A stretch of DNA of 39,191 nt from Caulobacteraceae bacterium (GCA_947474775.1 CANJKG010000003.1:1-39191), one strand, 5' to 3'; shown: positions 28,106 to 38,237, counted from the stretch's first letter. Notes: generated from the sequence alone by a model not told the origin. Translations and numbers: made by a program.

Positions 28106-29170
28106 TTAGAGCAAATCGTCCCGCTTCACCGCCCTCAGCCCCTCCACCGCGTCGCGCACGGCGTCGGGCCGGTCGCGTGGCGCCACCAGCACCACCCCGT
28201 CCTGCACGATCACCACCAGGCCGGAGACGCCGGCCAGCACAACCGTGGCCCCTTCCGCCCGCACCAGGTTGCCGGAGCCGTCGTCGACGATGGCGTCGCC
28301 CGTGAGCGCATTGCCGCGCACGTCCTTCTGCTGGCGCTCCCACAGGGCCGACCAGGCGCCCACGTCGCTCCAGCCCATGTCGCAGGCCACCACCACCGCC
28401 TTGTCGGTCTTCTCCATGATCGCGTAGTCGATGGAGATCGAGGGCGCCTTGGCGAAGCTCGGGCCCAGCGGCAGGGCGTCGCCCGCTGGCGCGGCCTCGG
28501 CGACGGACGCCTCGGCCGCCGCCGCCACCTCCGGCGCAAGCCGCCTGGCCTCCTCCAGGAAGGCCCGAGCGCAGAACAGGAACATGCCGGAATTCCAGCT
28601 GTAGGCCGGGTCGGCCGCATAGCGGGCCGCCCGCTCCGCATCGGGCTTCTCCACGAACTCCGCCACCGGCCGCACCAGTCCTGCGCCGCCTTCCGCGCGG
28701 ATGTAGCCGTAGCCGGTCTCCGCCCGCTCCGGCTTCAGGCCGAACACCACCAGCTTGCCCTCCACCGCCGCCGCGCGGCCCGCGGAGATCGCCGCCTCAT
28801 AGGCCCCAAGGTCGGCGATCCGGTGGTCGGAAGGCGCCAGCAGCACCATGGCGTCGGGATCCAGCGCCTGGACGATGGCGGCGGCCGCCACTGCACAGGC
28901 CGCGGTGTTGCGGGGCGTGGGCTCCAGCACGAGCCGCACCTTCGGAATACCCGCGGCGGCCATCTGCTCGCGCACCAGGTCGGCGTGCTCGGCCGCGCAG
29001 ATCACCACCGGCGCCTCGAACAGCGCGCCTTGCGAGCGCAGCGCCGTCTCCTGGATCAGGGTGCGCCCACTCACCAGGGCGTGGAACTGCTTGGGCTTGG
29101 CCTTGCGCGACAGCGGCCACAGGCGCGTCCCCGCGCCGCCGGACATCAGGACCGGGACGATCCTCGCCAC
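28106..29170 (-). CDS. Mannose-1-phosphate guanylyltransferase
   Basis: IVPVLMSGGAGTRLWPLSRKAKPKQFHAL; LEPTPRNTAACAVAAA; FVEKPDAERAARY; WSDVGAWSALWE. Confidence 0.94.
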   Translation of the reverse strand: MARIVPVLMSGGAGTRLWPLSRKAKPKQFHALVSGRTLIQETALRSQGALFEAPVVICAAEHADLVREQMAAAGIPKVRLVLEPTPRNTAACAVAAAAIVQALDPDAMVLLAPSDHRIADLGAYEAAISAGRAAAVEGKLVVFGLKPERAETGYGYIRAEGGAGLVRPVAEFVEKPDAERAARYAADPAYSWNSGMFLFCARAFLEEARRLAPEVAAAAEASVAEAAPAGDALPLGPSFAKAPSISIDYAIMEKTDKAVVVACDMGWSDVGAWSALWERQQKDVRGNALTGDAIVDDGSGNLVRAEGATVVLAGVSGLVVIVQDGVVLVAPRDRPDAVRDAVEGLRAVKRDDLL

Positions 29171-29174
29171 GGCC

Positions 29175-31020
29175 TTAAGCGGCCTCGGCCGGGGGGTCGA
29201 ACTCGGAGACCAGGTGCCCAGGGACCACCTCCTTCAGCTCAGGCGCCGCGAAGGGCGCCGCCCCGTCCACCGGCAGTCGGGAGGGCGCGAAGCGGAACGC
29301 CGCCTTCGGGTCCATCGGGCTGGGGGGCTCGCCGGTCAGGCGCACCCGCTTGCGGGTCCGCTCCACCTTCGGGTCCGGGATCGGCGCGGCCGACAGCAGG
29401 GCCTTGGTGTAGGGGTGCTGCGGCGCGCTGTAGATCCGCTCCCGGTCGGCCAGTTCCATAACCCGGCCCATGTAGAGCACCAGCACCCGGTGGCTGATCT
29501 CGCGCACCACCGCCAGGTCGTGGCTGATGAACATCATCGCCAGCCCCATCTCCTTCTGGAGCGCGATCAAGAGGTCGATGATCTGCGCCCGGATCGAGAC
29601 GTCCAGCGCCGATACCGCCTCGTCGCAGATCACCAGCTTCGGTTTGAGGATCATGGCGCGCGCGATCCCCACCCGCTGGTTCTGGCCGCCGGACAGCTCG
29701 TGCGGATAGCGGTTGATCAGGTCGGTATCCAGCTCCACCCGGGCCATCATCGCCCGGATCTCGGCGTCCCGTTCGGCCCCGCCCATGTCCGGCCGGAACA
29801 CCCGCAGCGGCTCTGAGATGGAATCCCCGATGGTCATGCGCGGGTCGAGGCTGGCCAGGGGGTCCTGGAAGACGATCTGCAGGTCCTTGCGCGCCTGGCG
29901 CAGGGTCTCGCGGTCGGCGTGGGTGATGTCGCGGCCCAGCAGGGTCACCGTCCCCTGGGTGGCCGGGATCAGGTTCAGCGCCGCCCGCGCCAGGGTCGAC
30001 TTGCCCGAGCCGCTCTCGCCCACCACGCCCAGGGTCTCGCCCTGGCGCACCTGGAAGCTCACGCCGTCGACGGCGCGCAGCTGGCGCTTCTTCCCGAACA
30101 TCCCCTCGGCGATGGGGAACCAGACCTTCACGTCGCGGCCCTCGACCACCACGGGCGCGTCCTTCGCCACCGGGTCGGTCACCGGCCGGCCGCCCCGGTC
30201 GGCGCGGTCCAGGCGCGGGATCGCGTCCAGCAGGGCGCGGGTGTACTCGGTCTTCGGATTGGCGAAGATGTCGCCCACCGGGCCTTCCTCCACATAGGCC
30301 CCGTCCTTCATCACGCAGACCCGGTCGGCGAGCCTGGCGATCACCCCCATGTCGTGGGTGATCAGCGCCATGGCCGAGCCGGTCTCCCGCTGCAGCTCGG
30401 CCATCAGGTCGAGGATCTCGGCCTGCACAGTCACGTCCAGGGCCGTGGTGGGCTCATCGGCGATCAGCAGCTCCGGCCCGCCGGCCATGGCCGCGGCGAT
30501 CATCACCCGCTGGCGCATGCCGCCCGACAGTTCGTGCGGATATTGCCGCATCCGCCGCGCGGCCTCCGGGATGCGCACCTTGTCCAGCCATTCGCGGGCC
30601 CGCGCGTCGGCCTCGCGCCCCGACAGCCCCAGGTGCAGCCGAAGCGGCTCGGCGATCTGCTCGCCCACCCGCACGTGCGGCGTCAGCGCCGTCAGCGGGT
30701 CCTGGAAGATCATGGTCATCTTCGAGCCGCGGATGCGGTTCAGCTGGCGGGGCTTCAGGCCCAGCAGCTCCTTGCCCTGGAACTTCGCCGAGCCGGAGGC
30801 CCGCCCGTTGCGAGCGAGCAGCCCCATCACCGCCAGGAAGGTCTGGCTCTTGCCAGAGCCGCTCTCGCCCACCACGCCGAGCGTCTCGCCCCGGCCGATC
30901 GACAGCGACACGCCCCGCACCGCGTTCACCGCCCCGTCGTGGGTGTCGAAGTCCACCTTCAGGTCGGCGATGTCGAGGACGGGCGGCGATGACGGCGGCA
31001 AGGAGGCCTCGCAGATTAGG
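29175..31020 (-). CDS. ABC transporter ATP-binding protein with two fused NBDs (oligopeptide/dipeptide type)
   Basis: Two Walker A motifs ([20 protein letters not shown]), two signature motifs ([24 protein letters not shown]), two oligopeptide C-terminal regions. Start uncertain: the 31139 ATG lies inside the divergent gmhB. Confidence 0.92.
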
Positions 31021-31080
31021 GACCCAGGAACATAGACACCGAATGGGGCTTTTTGAAATCGCCCGCTATAGTCGCGCTCC

Positions 31081-31605
31081 GTGACCAGCCAGTCCCAGAC
31101 CCGACCCGCCCTGTTCCTCGACCGCGACGGCGTGCTCAACGAGGACCGGGGCTATGTGTCCCGCTGGGAGGACTTCCGCTGGATCCCCGGCGCGCGGGAG
31201 ACCGTCGCGGCCTTCAACCGGGCCGGCTGGCTGGTCTTCGTGGTCACCAACCAGTCCGGCGTCGGGCGCGGCTACTACACCGAGGACGACATGCACGCGT
31301 TGCACCGGCGGATGGCGCAGGACCTGGCGAGCGTGGGCGCCCACATCGACGCCTTCTACTTCGCCCCGCACCATCCCGAGGCAGCCAGCGAAACCTACCG
31401 CCACCCCGACCCGCCCGACCGCAAGCCCAACCCCGGCATGATCCTGCGCGCCCTCGCCGAATGGCCCGTGGACCGGGACCGCTCGGTCATGATCGGCGAC
31501 AAGCCATCGGACCTGGAGGCGGCCACAAGGGCGGGAATCCGGGGCGCGCTGTTCCCCGGCGGCGATCTGTCGAGGTTCGTCGCCGACCAGCGACTGCCGA
31601 CCTGA
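31081..31605 (+). CDS. gmhB: D-glycero-D-manno-heptose 1,7-bisphosphate 7-phosphatase-like HAD hydrolase
   Basis: [59 protein letters not shown] start. Confidence 0.87.
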   Translation: MTSQSQTRPALFLDRDGVLNEDRGYVSRWEDFRWIPGARETVAAFNRAGWLVFVVTNQSGVGRGYYTEDDMHALHRRMAQDLASVGAHIDAFYFAPHHPEAASETYRHPDPPDRKPNPGMILRALAEWPVDRDRSVMIGDKPSDLEAATRAGIRGALFPGGDLSRFVADQRLPT

Positions 31606-31637
31606 CATCCTTCTCCCCTTGCGGGAGACGGAAAGCC

Positions 31638-33257
31638 TCACCGCGCCTCCATCGCCGCCAGCATCCGCCCAAGGGTCGTAAGCTCGTCCGCCTCGCCCGG
31701 CGGCTTGTCCCAGCGGATGCGGTTGATGCGCGGAAACCGCATCGCCACCCCCGACTTGTGGCGGGTCGAGCGTTGCAGCCCCTCGAAGGCCACCTCGAAC
31801 ACAAGCCCGGAATGCGGCTCCGCCCGCACGGAGCGCACCGGCCCGAACCGCTCCACCGTGTGGTCGCGGACGAATTTGTCGATCTGCTTCAGCTCCTCGT
31901 CGGTGAAGCCGAAATAGGCCTTGCCCACCGGGGTCAGCATCCGCTTGCCGTCGGGCCCGGCGGTCCACACCCCGAAGGTGTAGTCGGAATAGAAGCTGGA
32001 GCGCTTGCCGTGCCCCCGCTGGGCGTACATCAGCACCGCGTCGATCAGGAACGGGTCGCGCTTCCACTTGAACCAGGGCCCCTTCGGCCGGCCGGCCTCG
32101 TAGATCGAATCCCACCGCTTCAGCATCAGCCCCTCGGCGACCTGGGGGTCTCCAGCCGGCGGCTGCGCCCTAAGCGCCGCCAGAGCGTCCCAGCTGTCGA
32201 ACGGCTGCACCGGCGACAGATCGATGCGCTCTGTCGCTTCCCGCGCGACGAAGGCCTCCAGCCGCCTGCGCCGCTCCCGGAACGACAGCAGGCGCAGATC
32301 CTCAGGACCCTCCGCCAGCAGGTCGTAGGCCCGCACGCCTGCCGGGAATGCCGCCAGCGCCTTGGCGTCCACGGTCTTGCGGTTCAGCCGCTGCTGCAGG
32401 TCGGCGAAACTGGCCGCCTTGCCGTCGCGCAACACCAGCAGTTCGCCGTCCACCACGCCCTCCTGGTAGAGCGCGTGCAGCACATCGGGAAAGCTCTTCG
32501 AGATGTCGTCCCCCGTGCGCGTGTAGAGCCGGCGCACCCCGCCCTCGTTCACCGCCTGCACCCGGATGCCGTCCCACTTCCACTCGGCGGCGTAGTCGGC
32601 CGGGTCGAGCCGGCCGAAATCCACCGCCTCGTCGATCGCCTGGGCCAGCATCACCGGACGGAAGCGCCCGGGATTGTCCGACGACGGCTTCTCGGACCGT
32701 CCCTCCAGCCAGGCGAACAGGTCCTCATAGGGCGGGTGGAGCGCGTGCCACAATTCCTCGATCTCGGCGGGCTCGACCCCGCCCATCTCGGCCGCGGCCC
32801 GCTTGGCCAGGCGGGCGGTGAGGCCCACCCGCAGGCCGCCGGTCATCAGCTTCAGCAACGCCCAGCGGCCGGTGGGCTGCAGGGCGTCCAGCCAGCCCTC
32901 GATCAGCGCCTGGACCTCGGCCCGGGTCGCGCCGCGCAGCGCGTCCACCACCTCCGACAGCTCCGGCTCGCGGTTCGCCCCCGGCCGCGCCGGCCAGGCC
33001 AGGGCCACCGTCTCGGCCAGATCGCCCACATAGTCGTAGGACCACCAGAAAAGCTGCGGGTCCATCCGCGCCTCGATGGCCTTGCGGATGAAGGCGGGCT
33101 TGGCCGCGTCGAACGTGAGCTCGCCGGTGAGCGCCGCCAACGCCCACCCCCGGTCGGGATCGGGAACGTCGCGCAGGTGGTCGCGCACCAGGGTCAGCTT
33201 GGCGTTGCGCGAGGCGGTCAGCGACAGCCGGTCCAGCAGCTCGGCGAAGGCTTGCAT
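31638..33257 (-). CDS. ATP-dependent DNA ligase (bacterial 'cisplatin damage response' ligase family)
   Basis: AEWKWDGIRVQAVNEGGVRRLYTRTGDDISKSFPDV (ligase motif I KxDG), VVDGELLV, EGLMLKRWDSIYEAGRPKGPWFKWKRDP. Confidence 0.93.
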   Translation of the reverse strand: MQAFAELLDRLSLTASRNAKLTLVRDHLRDVPDPDRGWALAALTGELTFDAAKPAFIRKAIEARMDPQLFWWSYDYVGDLAETVALAWPARPGANREPELSEVVDALRGATRAEVQALIEGWLDALQPTGRWALLKLMTGGLRVGLTARLAKRAAAEMGGVEPAEIEELWHALHPPYEDLFAWLEGRSEKPSSDNPGRFRPVMLAQAIDEAVDFGRLDPADYAAEWKWDGIRVQAVNEGGVRRLYTRTGDDISKSFPDVLHALYQEGVVDGELLVLRDGKAASFADLQQRLNRKTVDAKALAAFPAGVRAYDLLAEGPEDLRLLSFRERRRRLEAFVAREATERIDLSPVQPFDSWDALAALRAQPPAGDPQVAEGLMLKRWDSIYEAGRPKGPWFKWKRDPFLIDAVLMYAQRGHGKRSSFYSDYTFGVWTAGPDGKRMLTPVGKAYFGFTDEELKQIDKFVRDHTVERFGPVRSVRAEPHSGLVFEVAFEGLQRSTRHKSGVAMRFPRINRIRWDKPPGEADELTTLGRMLAAMEAR

Positions 33258-33278
33258 CGGATCAGTCTAGCGGAGGTT

Positions 33279-33449
33279 TCACCCCTCGCCGATCATCCCG
33301 CCCTCGCGGCGGTGCGCATCGCCGCTTCCCCGCTCGCCATCGGGCGCGGGCGCCGGCGTCTCCTCAGGCGGCGTGGCCATGGGCGGGGTCTTCATCCCAC
33401 CTTCCTTCAGAGGCTCGGACGGCTTCGGCGGATTCTGCGGCTCGGACAT
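33279..33449 (-). CDS. Possible 56-aa proline/glutamate-rich small protein upstream of the ligase
   Basis: Manual translation MSEPQNPPKPSEPLKEGGMKTPPMATPPEETPAPAPDGERGSGDAHRREGGMIGEG*; below ORF-track length. No homology checked. Confidence 0.4.
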   Translation of the reverse strand: MSEPQNPPKPSEPLKEGGMKTPPMATPPEETPAPAPDGERGSGDAHRREGGMIGEG

Positions 33450-33500
33450 GCCCGATGAACGTGCGCCGAGAGCCGCCGTTCCAGGTCCTCCCCCCTTGGG

Positions 33501-33554
33501 GAAGATGTCCCCAGGCGCCGGAGGAGCCCGCTCACGCCTGGCGATGACATCTTC
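33501..33554. repeat. Imperfect palindrome upstream of leuB
   Basis: GAAGATGT (33501-33508)/ACATCTTC (33547-33554) and CCAGGCG (33511-33517)/CGCCTGG (33535-33541). Confidence 0.6.
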
Positions 33555-33643
33555 GTGTTCGCTGGCGATGGCCGTGCTTGCGCCGCCGCCCCGCCATGCC
33601 CTACGACGGCGACCATCCTCCGCTCCAGCTTGAGACCCGCCCC

Positions 33644-34696
33644 ATGACCGACCTGCTGCTGCTGCCTGGCGACGGGATCGGGCCCGAGGTGACGGCCCAG
33701 GTCCGCCGGGTGGCCGAGAAGATCGCCCCCGACCTGACCATCGACGAGCGGGACTTCGGCGGCCTCAGCTACGACCGGCATGGGGTCCCCGTCACAGACG
33801 AGGCCGTGGCCGCCGCGAAATCCGCCCGCGCCGTGCTGATGGGCGCGGTCGGCGGACCCCAGTGGGCCTCGGCCCCGCGCGACAGACGGCCCGAGGCCGG
33901 GCTGCTGCGGCTGCGCACCGAGATGGCGGTGTTCGCCAACCTGCGCCCCGCCCTGTGCTTCCTGCCCCTGGCCGACGCCTCGTCCCTCAAGCGGGACCGG
34001 ATCGAGGGCCTGGACTTCATGATCGTCCGTGAGCTTACCGGCGGGGTCTATTTCGGCCAGCCCCGCGGCATCGAGGACCTTCCCGGCGGCGGGCGACGCG
34101 GCGTGGACACCCAGGTCTATACCACCGCCGAGATCGAGCGGGTGGCCCGCGTGGCCTTCGAGCTGGCCCGCGGCCGGCGCAACAAGGTCCACAGCGCCGA
34201 GAAGTCCAACGTCATGGAAACCGGCCTGCTGTGGCGCCAGGTGGTCACCGACCTGCACAGGCGTGAGTACGCCGACGTCGAGCTGGAGCACATCCTGGCC
34301 GACAACGCCGCCATGCAGATCGTCAAGGCGCCCAAGCAGTTCGACGTCATGGTCACCGACAACCTGTTCGGCGACATCCTCTCCGACGCCGCCGCCCAGC
34401 TCACCGGCTCACTGGGGATGCTGCCGTCCGCCGCCCTCGGCGTCCCTGGGTCGCCCGGCCTCTACGAGCCGATCCACGGCTCGGCGCCGGACATCGCCGG
34501 CAAGGGCATCGCCAATCCGCTGGCGGCGATCCTGTCCTTCGAGATGGCGCTCCGCTGGTCCCTGGGCCGCGCGGATCTCGCCGACGCCCTGTTCAAGGCG
34601 GTGGAAGCCGCGCTGGAGGCCGGCGCCCGCACCCCCGACCTTGGCGGATCGATGACTACCGTCCAGATGGGCGACGCCGTCCTGGCGAAGCTCTAG
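33644..34696 (+). CDS. leuB: 3-isopropylmalate dehydrogenase
   Basis: [80 protein letters not shown]. Track start 33578; MTDLLLLPG preferred. Confidence 0.96.
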   Translation: MTDLLLLPGDGIGPEVTAQVRRVAEKIAPDLTIDERDFGGLSYDRHGVPVTDEAVAAAKSARAVLMGAVGGPQWASAPRDRRPEAGLLRLRTEMAVFANLRPALCFLPLADASSLKRDRIEGLDFMIVRELTGGVYFGQPRGIEDLPGGGRRGVDTQVYTTAEIERVARVAFELARGRRNKVHSAEKSNVMETGLLWRQVVTDLHRREYADVELEHILADNAAMQIVKAPKQFDVMVTDNLFGDILSDAAAQLTGSLGMLPSAALGVPGSPGLYEPIHGSAPDIAGKGIANPLAAILSFEMALRWSLGRADLADALFKAVEAALEAGARTPDLGGSMTTVQMGDAVLAKL

Positions 34697-34707
34697 GGGA
34701 GACGACC

Positions 34708-35115
34708 ATGGCCCACTGGCTGATCAAGTCCGAGCCCGTGAAGTACAGCTTCGAGGACCTGCGGCGCGACGGCAGGACCGTGTGGGACGGGGTCCGCAAC
34801 AACCAGGCCGCGCTCTACCTGAAGGCCATGAAGCTGGGCGACGAGCTGGCCTTCTACCATTCCAACGAAGGCCTGGCGGTGGTGGGCGTGGCCAAGGTGG
34901 CGAAAGAGGCCTTCATCGACCCCACCGATCCCGCCGGCCGCTTCGTGGCGGTGGAGGTCGCCCCTGTCCGCGCGCTGAAGACCCCGGTGCCGCTGGCCGC
35001 CCTGAAGGCCCACCCTGACCTCGCCGGCATGGCCATGTTCCGCCAGTTCCGCCTCTCCGTCTCCCCGGTCACCGTGGCCGAGTGGAAGACGATCATGGAG
35101 CTGGGCGGGAGCTGA
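34708..35115 (+). CDS. EVE domain-containing protein
   Basis: MAHWLIKSEPVKYSFEDL...WDGVRNNQAALYLKAMKLGDELAFYHS. Confidence 0.95.
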   Translation: MAHWLIKSEPVKYSFEDLRRDGRTVWDGVRNNQAALYLKAMKLGDELAFYHSNEGLAVVGVAKVAKEAFIDPTDPAGRFVAVEVAPVRALKTPVPLAALKAHPDLAGMAMFRQFRLSVSPVTVAEWKTIMELGGS

Positions 35116-35186
35116 GCCTACCCTCGCCTTGCGCGCGCGGGCCTCAAGGCGTATCAGCACGCTCCCTCAAGACTAGGAGATATCCG

Positions 35187-36218
35187 ATGGGTTACCGGGT
35201 CGCCGTTGTCGGCGCCACGGGCAACGTGGGCCGCGAAATGCTGAATATCCTCGAGGAAGTGAACTTCCCCGTGGACAAGATTCACGCGATCGCCTCGCGC
35301 AAATCCATCGGGGTGGAAGTCAGCTTCGGCGACAGGATCGTCAAGTGCGAGGATGTGGAGCAGTTCGACTTCTCCAGCGTCGATCTTGTGCTGATGAGCG
35401 TCTCGGGCGCCTTCTCCAAGGTCTGGTCGCCGAAGATCGGCGCCGCCGGCCCCATCGTCATCGACAACTCCTCGGCCTGGCGCATGGACCCGGACGTGCC
35501 CCTCGTCGTGCCCGAGGTGAACCCCGACGACGTGGAGTGGGCGGACCGCAAGAACATCATCGCCAACCCCAACTGCTCGACCGCCCAGCTGGTGGTCGCG
35601 CTGAAGCCCCTGCACGACCGCGCACGCATCAAGCGCGTGGTGGTGGCCACCTACCAGTCGGTCTCCGGCGCGGGCAAGGAAGGCATGGACGAACTGTTCG
35701 ACCAGACGAAGAACGTCTTCGTCCTGGGCGCGACGCCGCCCAAGAAGTTCCCCAAGCAGATCGCCTTCAACGTCATCCCCTTCATCGGGGCGTTCAAGGA
35801 CGACGGCTATACCGACGAAGAGCACAAGATGTGGGACGAGACCCACAAGATGATCGATCCCGACATCAAGCTCACGGTCACCTGCGTCCGCGTGCCGGTG
35901 ATGGTGGGCCACTCGGAAGCCGTGAACATCGAGTTCCACGAGCCCCTCGACGAGGACGAGGCCCGCGACATCCTGCGCGAGAGCCCCGGCCTGATCGTCA
36001 TCGATCGCCGCGACGAGACCGGCTACATGACGCCCAAAGAGGCGCAAGGCGAGTTCCCGGTCTACGTCAGCCGCATCCGCAACGATCCGACCGTCGAGCA
36101 CGGCCTATCCATGTGGGTGGTGGCCGACAACCTGCGTAAGGGCGCCGCGCTCAACGCCGTGCAGATCGCCGAGCTGCTGCACGCCCGCGGCCTGATCCGC
36201 ACCAAGGCGCTCGCCTAG
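35187..36218 (+). CDS. asd: Aspartate-semialdehyde dehydrogenase
   Basis: MGYRVAVVGATGNVGREML; NIIANPNCSTAQLV; YQSVSGAGKEGMDEL. Start ATG 35187 after AGGAGA; track start 35082. Confidence 0.97.
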   Translation: MGYRVAVVGATGNVGREMLNILEEVNFPVDKIHAIASRKSIGVEVSFGDRIVKCEDVEQFDFSSVDLVLMSVSGAFSKVWSPKIGAAGPIVIDNSSAWRMDPDVPLVVPEVNPDDVEWADRKNIIANPNCSTAQLVVALKPLHDRARIKRVVVATYQSVSGAGKEGMDELFDQTKNVFVLGATPPKKFPKQIAFNVIPFIGAFKDDGYTDEEHKMWDETHKMIDPDIKLTVTCVRVPVMVGHSEAVNIEFHEPLDEDEARDILRESPGLIVIDRRDETGYMTPKEAQGEFPVYVSRIRNDPTVEHGLSMWVVADNLRKGAALNAVQIAELLHARGLIRTKALA

Positions 36219-36221
36219 GCC

Positions 36222-37136
36222 ATGTCCTCGTCAACGCCGGGCGGGGAAACCCGCCTGGCGCTAGCCGCGGGTGTCGCCACCAATCTGTTCTGGGGTCTGA
36301 TGCCGCTCGCCTACCAGCTGCTGGGCAGGCTGGGCGTCGGCGCGCCGGAGATCGCCGCGCACCGGGCGATCTGGTGCGTGCCAGCCGCCGCCCTCCTGGT
36401 GCTGGCCGCGCGCCAGGGGGGTCAGGTGATCCAGGTCGTCAGCAATCCCCGCGTCCTGCGCTGGCTGGTGGTCTCCGGCCTGCTCATCGGCGGCAACTGG
36501 ATGCTGTTCATCTACGCCGCCAACGCCGGCCGCATGCTGGAGACCAGTTTAGGCTACTACATCAATCCGTTGCTCAACATGGCGGCGGGGGCGCTGCTGT
36601 TCCGCGAGCGGCTGGATCGCCTGGGCGCATTGGCCATCGGGCTGGCGGTCGTGGGCGTGGCGCTGCAGGCCATGGCCATCGGCCACGTGCCCGTCGTGGC
36701 CCTGGTGCTCGCCGCCTCGTTCAGCGCCTACAGCGTCGTGCGCAAACGGGTCGCCGCCGAGGCCCAGACCGGCCTCCTGGTGGAATCGGCGATCATCAGC
36801 GTCGCGGCCCTGGGCTACGCCGGCTGGCTCGCCGCCCACGGCGCGGCCCGGTTCGGGACGGAGCCCACCGCCACCGCCTGGCTGGTCGCCTGCGGTCCGC
36901 TGACCGCCATCCCGCTCGCCCTCTTCGCCTGGTCGGCGCGGCGGCTGCCGCTGACGATTATCGGCTTCCTGCAGTTCATCGCGCCCACCATCACCTTCAC
37001 CATCGGACTGGCGCAGGGTGAGCCCTTCACCCCGCTCCGCGCCGCGTCCTTCGCGGTCATCTGGGCGGGCGGCGGGGTATTCATCTTCGGCGCCTGGCGC
37101 AGGACACGCTCTGTCGCGGCCGGCAGAGCGACATAG
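36222..37136 (+). CDS. rarD: EamA-family transporter RarD
   Basis: TNLFWGLMPLAYQLLG, EIAAHRAIWCVPAA, NWMLFIYAANAGRMLETSLGYYINPLLNM, GFLQFIAPTITF. Confidence 0.9.
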   Translation: MSSSTPGGETRLALAAGVATNLFWGLMPLAYQLLGRLGVGAPEIAAHRAIWCVPAAALLVLAARQGGQVIQVVSNPRVLRWLVVSGLLIGGNWMLFIYAANAGRMLETSLGYYINPLLNMAAGALLFRERLDRLGALAIGLAVVGVALQAMAIGHVPVVALVLAASFSAYSVVRKRVAAEAQTGLLVESAIISVAALGYAGWLAAHGAARFGTEPTATAWLVACGPLTAIPLALFAWSARRLPLTIIGFLQFIAPTITFTIGLAQGEPFTPLRAASFAVIWAGGGVFIFGAWRRTRSVAAGRAT

Positions 37137-37151
37137 CCCCCCCGCCCGGGC

Positions 37152-38237
37152 CTAGACGATGTTCTGGAAGGCGATGTCGGTGAGGCTGCGGCCGACCAGC
37201 TTAACGATGGTCTGGTCGTCCGTGGGCAGGCCGCCCACGATGAAGGAGACGACGTCGGTGAACACCACCACGTCGGCCCCCACGGCCACGGCGACATAGG
37301 TGATCGCCGGATTGCTGAACTGCGAAGCCGCCGCCGCCTGGGCCTCGGCGAAGCTGCCTGCCGTGGCCTCCACATAGTTGGTGGCGTCGGCGCGCCCCAG
37401 CGACGTCGCGACGATGTTGTTACCGCTGGCGTTCAGGGCCGTGCTGTTGAACCTGAGCTGGTCCGTCGTTTCCCAGTCGCGGATCTCGTCGATCTGGGCT
37501 CCCAGGCCGGAAGGATCGGAGAAGCTGAACCTGTCGATGCCTTCACCGCCGAACAGGACGTCCGCCCCTGCTCCGCTGGCGATGCTGTCGGCGCCGGGGC
37601 CGCCGATCACGGTGTCGTTCCCCGCGGCTCCGGTCAGGATGTCTGCGCCCTCGCCGCCGTCGATCACGTCATTGCCGGTCCCGCCGGCGACGCTGTCGTT
37701 GCCCGCCTCGCCGATCAGCAGGTTGTTGGTCCCGGTGGCCGCCACGAGCGAGTCGTCGCCCAGGTTGCCATTGACGAAATTGTCGCCCGTTCCGGCGTTG
37801 ATGGTGTCGGCGCCCTGGCCGCCGTAGACGAAATCGTTGCCGCCGCCGCCGAGAAGCACATCGTCGCCCTGGTTGCCCTGGATCACGTCCGCGCCGTTGC
37901 CGCCGCCCAGGCTGTCGGCGCCATCCGCGCCGAACATGGCGTCGGCCGTGTTGCCCTCGGCGAACTGCTCCCCGACCGCGAAGAAGTCCCCGGCGGCGGA
38001 GCCCACGAGCAGGCGTGAACCATCGGGGAGTGCGGACCCGCCGTACCCCGCGATGCCGGTCCCGAAGACCACCGACCGACCGGTCAGGACGGACTGCAGG
38101 GTTATCGTGGTGGCGCCGTACGACACGATGATGTTGCGCGCCACCTCATTGGGCGCGCCGAACAGCAGCAGGTCCGTCGCCCCGGCGAAGCTCAGCGCCT
38201 GGGCGGGCGTGATGTTATCGAACGTGTAGATCGCCAT
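37152..38237 (-). CDS. RTX-type calcium-binding repeat protein (intact paralog of 14464-16373)
   Basis: GGNGADVIQGNQGDDVLLGGGGND repeats; N-terminal MAIYTFDNITPAQALSFAGATDLLLF; C-terminal VKLVGRSLTDIAFQNIV. Start ATG 38237 with RBS GGGAGA; track start 38297. Confidence 0.88.
   Translation of the reverse strand: MAIYTFDNITPAQALSFAGATDLLLFGAPNEVARNIIVSYGATTITLQSVLTGRSVVFGTGIAGYGGSALPDGSRLLVGSAAGDFFAVGEQFAEGNTADAMFGADGADSLGGGNGADVIQGNQGDDVLLGGGGNDFVYGGQGADTINAGTGDNFVNGNLGDDSLVAATGTNNLLIGEAGNDSVAGGTGNDVIDGGEGADILTGAAGNDTVIGGPGADSIASGAGADVLFGGEGIDRFSFSDPSGLGAQIDEIRDWETTDQLRFNSTALNASGNNIVATSLGRADATNYVEATAGSFAEAQAAAASQFSNPAITYVAVAVGADVVVFTDVVSFIVGGLPTDDQTIVKLVGRSLTDIAFQNIV

Noticed and set aside
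28088-28109. CTAACG...CGTTAG inverted repeat between manC stop and ilvA start
   Set aside because: Only 6-bp arms with a 9-bp GC spacer and overlap with the manC stop; too weak to claim, and not alignable to repeats A/B.
27779-29461. 560-aa plus-strand ORF antisense to ilvA, manC and the ABC ATPase
   Set aside because: Antisense artefact; His/Arg/Gly-rich with no domain signature.
31053-33458. 801-aa plus-strand ORF
   Set aside because: Overlaps gmhB out of frame and the ligase antisense; composition artefact despite its length.
37550-37950. Second repetitive block as a candidate repeat array
   Set aside because: Same explanation: RTX nonapeptide coding in the second paralog.
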